From positions 248,001 through 312,000 of the forward strand of contig JABTUK010000004.1 in the NCBI GenBank assembly GCA_015075405.1: a stretch of DNA of 64,000 bases, written 5' to 3'. The translations under genes were made by a program, and so were the position numbers. The notes under the pieces were generated by a model, which was given only the letters and a program-made list of their open reading frames with translations, ran no database searches and was not told where the DNA came from. This DNA is from Anaerolineales bacterium (GTDB lineage Bacteria; Chloroflexota; Anaerolineae; 4572-78; J111). Position 1 is the first letter of the stretch. Each line of letters opens with the position of its first letter. Of this stretch, positions 58,454 to 64,000 are shown in pieces.

Positions 58454-58651
58454 GATAAAGGTGCGCCCATCGCTCGGAGGCGTGGCGCACGCAACTGCGT
58501 GGGGGAAGACCGGTGCAAGTCCGGCGCTGTCCCGCAACGGTAAGGAGTAAGGAGTAAGGAGTAAGGAGTAAGGAGTAAGGGGATTAATCCCCCTTACTTC
58601 CTACTTCCTACTTCCTACTTCCTCATCCAAGCCCGAATACCCGCCTTTATC
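58454..58651 (+). promoter_or_regulatory. Cobalamin riboswitch
   Basis: P1 helix GATAAAGG (58454-58461) pairs with CCTTTATC (58644-58651). The core GGTGCAAGTCCGGCGCTGTC, CCCGCAACGGTA and the B12-box-like AGCCCGAATACCCGCC (58630-58645) match the cobalamin aptamer. Between the core and B12 box a long GGAGTAA heptad hairpin (58540-58622) occupies a peripheral arm. Expected to shut off the importer genes when B12 is plentiful. Confidence 0.92.
58540..58622 (+). repeat. GGAGTAA heptad hairpin forming a riboswitch arm
   Basis: Four to five GGAGTAA units on the left, four CTACTTC-type units on the right. RNA pairing per heptad has about one mismatch and one wobble. Confidence 0.85.
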
Positions 58652-58707
58652 TTCGCTTGTGTTCTACCTTCGTGGAGAAAGGGGGCCAGGTATGTAATCT
58701 TTGCATA

Positions 58708-58770
58708 CTCCCCGCCATTTGGCGGGTTTTTTGTTGCTAGGCGGCTCTCTCGAAGAGTCGCTTTTTTTGT
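58708..58770 (+). terminator. Two tandem terminators after the riboswitch
   Basis: First: CCCGCC-ATTT-GGCGGG followed by TTTTTTG. Second: GCGGCTCT-CTCGA-AGAGTCGC followed by TTTTTTTG. Placed right after the aptamer they fit transcription attenuation. Confidence 0.85.
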
Positions 58771-58798
58771 TTAATTTCTAAAAGGAGATCATTAACCG

Positions 58799-58870
58799 AT
58801 GGAACAAAATGAAATCAAGGCTATTTTATCAAAATTAGACGAAATTCTGCCGGAATTGGCCGACGCTTAG
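58799..58870 (+). CDS. 23-residue small ORF (possible leader peptide)
   Basis: ATG at 58799 behind AAAAGGAG; encodes a short acidic helix-like peptide (MEQNEIKAILSKLDE...PELADA) and stops at TAG 58870. Sits between the attenuator and the importer binding-protein gene. Either a leader peptide, a functional small protein or the remnant of a longer gene. Confidence 0.45.
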   Translation: MEQNEIKAILSKLDEILPELADA

Positions 58871-58910
58871 ATGCCGAAGATTATAAACTTACACTAAAAA
58901 GGAGTTTTCC

Positions 58911-60689
58911 ATGAAACACAAAACAATTACTTTATTTATTTCACTTGCTCTCCTCCTGACTCTGCTCTCACCTCTGGCGGCGGCACCGCCGCTCCAGGAA
59001 GGGGGCCAGGATTACTTTATTCAAGCCGACGACTGGTTGAGCAAACTGGCCGAGAAATTCTACGGTGCCCCGCTAGCCTACCCGGCTATTGTCGAAGCCA
59101 CCAACGCCAAGGCCGCCGAGGATACCAGTTATACCGTTATTACCAACCCCGATGTGATTGAAGTTGGGCAGAAGTTATTTTTGCCGGCTGCGGCCGAGGC
59201 CAGTTCATTGCTGGCTCAATCAGCCGCGCCGGCGTCTCTGAGCCACGAAACGGTAACGGTAGCTTTGAACTTTTCACCTCCCAGTCTTGACCCAACAACT
59301 GGGGTGGTTTCGTGGAACACCCTCCAACTTGGGTTGGGTGAGACCTTAGCCCGGCTCAATCGCAACGGCATGGTTGAACCCTGGCTGGCTGAGTCGTGGC
59401 AGCAGCTCAATGACCTGGAATGGGAGATAAAACTGCGGCCCGACGTCACTTTTCATGATGGCAAACCGGTCACTGCCGAAGCAGTGAAAGCTTCGCTGGA
59501 ATACAGTATCGAAAAGCTGCCGGCGGCGGCCTCTTTGCTCAAAGCTGAAACGATTAGCGCAACCGATCCAACGACGATACAGATTAAAACAACTGAGCCT
59601 AACCCTTCTCTGGGGTCGCTCCTGGCCCACTATAACCTGGTCATTTTTGATGCCGAACTGGCCAAAACACAGCCGGAGCAGTTTGCCGCAAAACCCAATA
59701 TGACCGGTCCCTTCGTTGCCGCTGCTTTTCAAAAAGACAGCAGCCTGATCCTGACCCGTAACCCGACCTATTGGGGCCAGCCGGCTCAGGTGGAACAGGT
59801 TGAGGTGCAGTTCATTGTTGACGCCAACACCCGCACCAACGCCTTATTGAGCGGCCAGGTAGATATGGCTTATCAAATTCCCCCCGAAGCGGTCGAGACA
59901 GTTCAACAGGCGGGCAAACTGGTCAAATCTATCTCCACCGGCTATCAATATTTCATCATTCTTAACGTCCAGTTACCGCAATTTGCCGAAAAGGAGGTCC
60001 GCCAGGCCCTCAGCCAGGCGGTTGATCGGACTGCTATCAGCCAGCAGGTTCTCCTGGGCAAAGCCGAACCCGCTACCGGCCCGATTTCGCTCATTTTTCC
60101 CTTTGCTCTGAAAGAAGGTTACGGCTATGACCCGGCTCAAGCCAACACCTTGCTCGATCAAGCCGGCTGGGTAAAAGGGGAAGATGGCATCCGGGCCAAG
60201 GGCGATCAGCGGCTGGCTTTCACCCTGCTAACTTACCCGCAGCGGCCCGAATTGGCCCAAATTGGAGTTGTTCTGCAAGCGCAGTTGGCCGAAGTAGGCG
60301 TAGCCGTCGAACTGCGCTCGACCGACCAGATCAATGATGCCATTAAGGCCCCTGATTTTCAGGCAGCTTTGTATGCCAACAACACCGCTCCCACCGGCGA
60401 TCCGGGTGTTTTTCTCAACAACTGGTACAGCCCCAAAGGCAGTTCCAACTGGGTCGGCTACGACAATCCCGAAATTACAGGGCTACTTGACCAACTTAAC
60501 CTGACTACCGACCCGACTCGCCGTACCGAGTTGGCTTCAGAAATCCAGCAGCTTGTTTTGGAAGATGCACCCCATATCTTCCTGGTGGTGCCTCAGTTTA
60601 ATATCGGCCTGGGCGAACGGCTCAAAAATTATGAACCCTTCCCCAGCGATTACTACATCATTGACAATCAGCTTCAGGTGAGTCAATAA
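58911..60689 (+). CDS. Family 5 ABC binding protein (Ni/Co or peptide type) with LysM-like head
   Basis: 592 residues, secreted (signal helix about 5-25). A short LysM-like domain (about 30-95; YFIQADDWLSKLAEKFYG...VIEVGQKLFLP) precedes a family 5 extracellular solute-binding domain (about 110-590; SLDPTTGVVSWNTLQLGLGETLARLN, YGYDPAQANTLLDQAGW, FLNNWYSPKGSSNW). Placement after a B12 riboswitch and before CbiA-type and ferredoxin genes argues for cobalt or nickel uptake (NikA-like). No lipobox Cys, so anchoring may depend on the LysM-like part. Confidence 0.88.
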   Translation: MKHKTITLFISLALLLTLLSPLAAAPPLQEGGQDYFIQADDWLSKLAEKFYGAPLAYPAIVEATNAKAAEDTSYTVITNPDVIEVGQKLFLPAAAEASSLLAQSAAPASLSHETVTVALNFSPPSLDPTTGVVSWNTLQLGLGETLARLNRNGMVEPWLAESWQQLNDLEWEIKLRPDVTFHDGKPVTAEAVKASLEYSIEKLPAAASLLKAETISATDPTTIQIKTTEPNPSLGSLLAHYNLVIFDAELAKTQPEQFAAKPNMTGPFVAAAFQKDSSLILTRNPTYWGQPAQVEQVEVQFIVDANTRTNALLSGQVDMAYQIPPEAVETVQQAGKLVKSISTGYQYFIILNVQLPQFAEKEVRQALSQAVDRTAISQQVLLGKAEPATGPISLIFPFALKEGYGYDPAQANTLLDQAGWVKGEDGIRAKGDQRLAFTLLTYPQRPELAQIGVVLQAQLAEVGVAVELRSTDQINDAIKAPDFQAALYANNTAPTGDPGVFLNNWYSPKGSSNWVGYDNPEITGLLDQLNLTTDPTRRTELASEIQQLVLEDAPHIFLVVPQFNIGLGERLKNYEPFPSDYYIIDNQLQVSQ

Positions 60690-60692
60690 ACT

Positions 60693-61676
60693 ATGAAATT
60701 CAGCGGGCGCAGGGCAGAGGCAGCAAGTATCGTCGTGGCCGTCGTTAACAGGCTACTCACGCTGTTTATTCTTTCCCTGCTTGCTTTTGCCCTGGCCCGG
60801 CTGGCTCCCGGCGACCCGGCAGCCTTGATCCTGCGTTCAAGCGGTGAAGAACCCAGCCCGGCGGCCATCGAAGCGTTGCAGGTCCAGCTAGGGCTTAACC
60901 GAAGCTGGCCGGAGCAGTACCTCATCTGGGGGTGGCGGCTGGTGTGCTGCCTGGATTTGGGTATCTCTTTTAATGGCGGCGGCCGGGTTGCGGCTGAATT
61001 TTTAGCCCGCTTACCGGCGACTTTAACCTTAACTGCCGCTGCGGCGATTATCACGATTGTCCTCAGTCTGGGCGGGGGCCTGCTGAGCGCCTGGCAGCGG
61101 CGAAGCTGGCTAGATTGGGCCGCCTGGTTAACGGCCATGCTGGGGGCATCGCTGCCGGGGTATTGGCTGGGGCTGCTTCTGGCCTATTTTTTTGGAGTCT
61201 ACTTGGGCTGGCTGCCGGTTTCGGGCTACGGGCAGTGGCAGCAGCTTGTTTTACCGGCCCTTTCCCTGGCCCTGATTGTCTCAGCCACGCAGATTCAGCT
61301 ATTTCGGGCGCGCTTATTAACGGCTCTGGCGGAACCTCATATCCTCACCGCCCAGGCTAAAGGACTGTCGCGCCGGCAGGTTTTGCTGTGTCATGCCTTA
61401 CCGCGAGCTATCGGGCCGAATATTCAAGCCCTGGGTCTCAGCATTGGACAGATGCTGGCCGGCTCAGCCATCATCGAGACCATTTTCGCCTGGCCGGGAG
61501 TGGGCCGTTTAGCCGTGGAGAGCGTCTTGCGGCGAGATTACCCTATGATCCAGGCCTATGTGTTGCTGATCGGTTTTATCTTTATCCTGATAACCTTTTT
61601 GACCGACCTGGCGCATGCCTGGTGCGATCCTTTGGCTCGCCTATCGCTCAGAGGGGAGATAGACTATGAGACTTGA
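60693..61676 (+). CDS. ABC permease, DppB/NikB type
   Basis: 327 residues, six membrane helices. N-terminal LARLAPGDPAALIL motif typical of DppB/NikB and EAA region around LLTALAEPHILTAQAKGLSRRQV. Starts 3 bases after the binding protein stop and overlaps the next gene by 11 bases, so the set is one operon. Confidence 0.92.
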   Translation: MKFSGRRAEAASIVVAVVNRLLTLFILSLLAFALARLAPGDPAALILRSSGEEPSPAAIEALQVQLGLNRSWPEQYLIWGWRLVCCLDLGISFNGGGRVAAEFLARLPATLTLTAAAAIITIVLSLGGGLLSAWQRRSWLDWAAWLTAMLGASLPGYWLGLLLAYFFGVYLGWLPVSGYGQWQQLVLPALSLALIVSATQIQLFRARLLTALAEPHILTAQAKGLSRRQVLLCHALPRAIGPNIQALGLSIGQMLAGSAIIETIFAWPGVGRLAVESVLRRDYPMIQAYVLLIGFIFILITFLTDLAHAWCDPLARLSLRGEIDYET

Positions 61677-62526
61677 ACTTGACTGGTCGCCGGCCTCGAC
61701 AAGCCAGGCCACCGTCACCACAGGATGGTTCAAACGATGGTCGTCAAGGTTAGTCCTGCTGGCTTCCGGCCTGATGCTGGCCGGTCTAGTTGGGGTAGCC
61801 CTCTTCCCCGGCCTGTTTGCGCCGCACGATCCCAATCAGGTGCGGCTGGAACTGAAATTAAGCAGCCCGTCAGCCACCTATCCGCTGGGGACCGACCAAT
61901 TTGGCCGCTGCAATCTTTCTCGCCTGGTCTTTGGGGCTAGAGCCACCCTGGGCGCGTCAAGCGTCATTCTGGGAGTGACCACGCTGGTGAGCCTTTCTAT
62001 AGCTGCCGCCACTTTATTCGGGCCAGCATTCTTGCGCGTGTTCTTTTTACGGCTTTTGGATTTGGGCCTGGCCCTGCCAACTTTGGTGGTGGCGATTGCC
62101 GTCGTCAGTATCCTGGGGCCGGGTCTCTTCAATGCCATTGTGGCCCTGGCTGTGACCATGTGGGCTGCCCCGGCCCGGCTGGTGCGGGGGCTGCTGCTTG
62201 ACGAAATCCAGGCCCAGCATATCTTCGCTGCCAGAGCAATAGGTGTTCCGCCACTACGACTCTTTTTCCAGCATATTCTTACCGGGTTGACCGGGCGGCT
62301 GGCGGTGGTTTTTTCGCTTTACTTTGGGCAAATCATTCTGGCTTTATCAGCTTTATCATTTCTGGGGCTTGGCCCGCAGCCGCCCAGCCCCGAATGGGGT
62401 GCCATGTTCAACGAGGGCCGCTCGCAATTTTTTATCTCTCCGTTCCTGATGATCTTGCCCGGCGTGGCTATCGTTATGGTCGTAGGAGCCTGTAATTTAT
62501 TGGCTGAAGCCCTTGCCCAAATTTGA
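61666..62526 (+). CDS. ABC permease, DppC/NikC type
   Basis: 286 residues, six helices. FAPHDPNQVRLELKL and PLGTDQFGRCNLSRLVFGAR match the DppC/NikC N-terminal signature; EAA loop around DEIQAQHIFAARAIGVPPLRLF. Together with NikB-type and binding proteins it makes the membrane part of the importer. No DppD/F-type ATPase gene follows in the window. Confidence 0.92.
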   Translation: MRLELDWSPASTSQATVTTGWFKRWSSRLVLLASGLMLAGLVGVALFPGLFAPHDPNQVRLELKLSSPSATYPLGTDQFGRCNLSRLVFGARATLGASSVILGVTTLVSLSIAAATLFGPAFLRVFFLRLLDLGLALPTLVVAIAVVSILGPGLFNAIVALAVTMWAAPARLVRGLLLDEIQAQHIFAARAIGVPPLRLFFQHILTGLTGRLAVVFSLYFGQIILALSALSFLGLGPQPPSPEWGAMFNEGRSQFFISPFLMILPGVAIVMVVGACNLLAEALAQI

Positions 62527-62550
62527 AAGTTTGTAGGGGATAATTGAACT

Positions 62551-63210
62551 GTGAACAAAACTATTGCCGTGGCTCGTGATGAAGCCTTCTGCCTGACCTA
62601 TGAGGATAAGCTGGATTGGCTGGCTGCTGCCGGGGTTGAGGTGGCCTTTTTTAGCCCGCTGCGTGACCCGGCTTTGCCCAGGGGTATCAGTGCTGTTTTC
62701 CTGAGCGGCGGCTGGCCCGAACTTTATCCCCGTTACCTGTCGGCCAATCGCCGTTTGCGCCGGGCGCTGCTGGGCGCTTATCGCCAGGGCTTGCCGATTT
62801 ACGCCGAGTGCGGCGGCCTGATGTATTTGACCGAAAGCTTGGTTGACCAGCAGGGCGGCGAACACCCCATGCTCGGTTTGCTGCCGGGGCGCTCGGTAAT
62901 GACCCGGCAATTGGCCCTGGGCTACTATCTGGCCCGCGCCGTCGCCAACTCCTGGCTCTTTCCTGCCGGCGAGTTGGTGCGCGGCCACAAATTTCATTTC
63001 TCAATCTGGACCGGCCGCCCGGCCCATCTATCCCCGGCTTACTACTTATTGCCGCCCAGCGGTCGGAGCGAGCCGGTTGTCGAAGGCGTTTGCCAGGAAG
63101 GGTTGTGGGCCTCTTATCTTAGCCCGCAGGTGGTGAGCCGCCCAGACTGGCTTGGCCGTTTGATAGGAGTGAATGTTGACCCGATACATTGCGCCGGAAG
63201 CATTAATTGA
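62551..63210 (+). CDS. Stand-alone CbiA/CobB-type glutaminase domain
   Basis: 219 residues from GTG with AGGGG upstream. Matches the class I-like glutamine amidotransferase half of cobyrinic acid a,c-diamide synthase: IAVARDEAFCLTYEDKLDWL start, GGWPELYPRYL, nucleophile Cys near 88 in YAECGGLMYL, and HKFHFSIW with the catalytic His. The N-terminal dethiobiotin synthetase-like ATPase domain of CbiA/CobB (about 230 residues) is missing, and the upstream gene is an unrelated permease. Either a split enzyme with the ATPase elsewhere or a separate amidase role. Next gene starts inside its 3' end. Confidence 0.85.
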   Translation: MNKTIAVARDEAFCLTYEDKLDWLAAAGVEVAFFSPLRDPALPRGISAVFLSGGWPELYPRYLSANRRLRRALLGAYRQGLPIYAECGGLMYLTESLVDQQGGEHPMLGLLPGRSVMTRQLALGYYLARAVANSWLFPAGELVRGHKFHFSIWTGRPAHLSPAYYLLPPSGRSEPVVEGVCQEGLWASYLSPQVVSRPDWLGRLIGVNVDPIHCAGSIN

Positions 63211-63583
63211 TGAGCTGAACGAGGTTGTAGAGCGGCACAACAGGATGGTCGCCGACTTTTTGCGCTGTTTGAGCTTATCCGCCCGGCAACTGGCCCTCTG
63301 GCGCAAAAAGGCCGAACAGTTTGACGCGCTGCTGGAGGAGAGCAACCGCCTGCTGGCCCTGGCGCAAAACGCCCAGGCCTGGCGTGATGAAAACGAGCAT
63401 TTGTGGCAGGTTATTGCCGCATTGGACGCCGAACTACGCCATTACGAAACTGTCACGGCTGCGCCTGCCGACTTTGCGGCCCTGTGGCGGCTTTATCAAG
63501 CCCAGGATCAACATGGCCGCTCCGACCCGGCCACTGTTACCTACCCGGTCGAAATGCTTATCTGGCACAGGCAAGGAATTTGA
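63173..63583 (+). CDS. Hypothetical coiled-coil protein in the cobalt operon
   Basis: 136 residues. No family recognised. Nearly all helical: heptad-like ELNEVVERHNRMV and EQFDALLEESNRLLALAQNAQAWRDE suggest coiled coil. ATG overlaps the glutaminase gene by 38 bases and the ferredoxin begins 6 bases after its stop, so it is embedded in the operon. A possible scaffold or partner for the neighbours. Confidence 0.65.
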   Translation: MLTRYIAPEALIDELNEVVERHNRMVADFLRCLSLSARQLALWRKKAEQFDALLEESNRLLALAQNAQAWRDENEHLWQVIAALDAELRHYETVTAAPADFAALWRLYQAQDQHGRSDPATVTYPVEMLIWHRQGI

Positions 63584-63588
63584 GACTT

Positions 63589-63945
63589 ATGCGTGATAAT
63601 ACGCCTCAAACCACCCCTTATACCCGCCATATCTTTATCTGCACCGGCCGCTATTGCGATCCCACCGGCCAGGCCCGCCAGCTTTACCGCGCCCTAATGG
63701 TCGTGTTGGATGATTTGGGCATTTATAACAACCCTCGCCGGGTCAAACGGGGTGAAACACCCTGCCTGGGCGTGTGCATGGGCGGGCCGCTCGTGGTCGT
63801 TTACCCTGATGGGATTTGGTATCATCACGTAGACGAAGCCCTGCTCAAGCGGATTGTGGACGAACACTTGCGGCAAAATAAACCGGTTGAAGAGAGGATT
63901 TTTTATCGCTTGAATTCAGAAAATCAGGAAAAGGATGGTAAATGA
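63589..63945 (+). CDS. Thioredoxin-like 2Fe-2S ferredoxin
   Basis: 118 residues from ATG 63589; a longer frame upstream is the shadow of the previous gene. Four cysteines, Cys18, Cys23 (CTGRYC), Cys59 and Cys63 (CLGVC), in the spacing of thioredoxin-fold 2Fe-2S ferredoxins such as the (2Fe-2S) ferredoxins found in cobalamin clusters (CbiW-like). Likely supplies electrons for corrin-ring or cobalt reduction. Its TGA overlaps the ATG of the next gene (ATGA). Confidence 0.85.
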   Translation: MRDNTPQTTPYTRHIFICTGRYCDPTGQARQLYRALMVVLDDLGIYNNPRRVKRGETPCLGVCMGGPLVVVYPDGIWYHHVDEALLKRIVDEHLRQNKPVEERIFYRLNSENQEKDGK

Positions 63946-64000
63946 AACCTGCCGGTACGTTTGATCGGGCAGTTGCGCTGAAAGGCCAGGTGACCGGCCC
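63942..64000 (+). CDS. Start of next gene (partial, unidentified)
   Basis: ATG overlapping the ferredoxin stop; 19 codons are visible (MKPAGTFDRAVALKGQV...). Too short to identify. By position a further cobalamin or cobalt gene. Confidence 0.5.
   Translation, partial: MKPAGTFDRAVALKGQVTG

Noticed and set aside
62687..63004. Minus-strand frame opposite the glutaminase domain
   Set aside because: Arg-rich antisense shadow; the plus strand carries the catalytic Cys and His motifs.
1..64000. tRNA, rRNA or prophage genes
   Set aside because: No cloverleaf-like tRNA pattern, rRNA core sequence, integrase, capsid or terminase frame was noticed on either strand.

Overview
The window looks like a chromosomal segment of a GC-rich bacterium of the Chloroflexota, most likely Anaerolineae-like. 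That placement is inferred from gene content and style: LysM-CAP surface proteins, an LCP protein, large hybrid kinases, BMP-type and sugar ABC importers with low-complexity lipoprotein linkers, and gaps packed with short degenerate tandem repeats. It is not from a marker gene. I see no rRNA, tRNA, CRISPR array, phage genes or transposase.

Layout. 1-10379 (+): a signalling array of three histidine kinases (two hybrid, each with two receivers), a single-domain receiver and a receiver-PP2C phosphatase. 10477-15663 (-): a three-gene set (ConA-like protein, DinB, Gfo/Idh/MocA oxidoreductase), then a heavy-metal P-type ATPase behind an ArsR/SmtB repressor with a clear promoter-operator. 15873-18092 (-): an McrB-like AAA ATPase with a duplicated N-terminal domain and no McrC partner. 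18499-19833 (+): an LCP protein. 20390-36330 (+): an alpha-galactoside locus with a sugar-binding/kinase/AraC one-polypeptide regulator, a Glu-substituted pseudo-receiver, two permeases and a binding lipoprotein (no ATPase), a UnbV/VCBS lipoprotein, GH36 alpha-galactosidase, GalT and GH4 glycosidase. 36381-45840 (-): a purine-nucleoside uptake and deamination operon (BMP lipoprotein, ATPase, two permeases, YdcZ-type transporter, two SDRs, amidohydrolase), preceded by a cupin (DUF985) gene fused end to end with a purine nucleoside phosphorylase remnant. 46130-49619: small membrane proteins, an ABM monooxygenase, Fe-ADH and a DUF362 protein. 49909-51807 (-): FtsH. 52383-56307 (+): two tandem LysM-CAP proteins, RidA and SufE. 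56372-64000 (+): a chelatase I/D pair, then a cobalamin riboswitch with tandem terminators ahead of a Ni/Co-type (family 5) ABC importer, a CbiA-type glutaminase domain on its own, an unknown coiled-coil protein and a 2Fe-2S ferredoxin, i.e. a B12/cobalt module running off the right edge.

The most unusual property is the repeat layer. More than twenty loci carry degenerate 7-9 bp tandem repeats whose two arms are complementary and fold as hairpins. Repeat sequences differ from locus to locus while the period and the hairpin plan stay the same. They occupy most gaps and have also entered coding sequences in frame: three histidine kinases at the same HATPase loop, the McrB protein, the P-type ATPase, both chelatase subunits and SufE. 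One forms a peripheral arm of the cobalamin riboswitch. On top of these sit at least two families of non-autonomous elements with terminal inverted repeats and target-site duplications (about 182 bp, two copies; about 94 bp, two copies), plus an inverted pair of about 105-125 bp elements that brackets the McrB-LCP segment.
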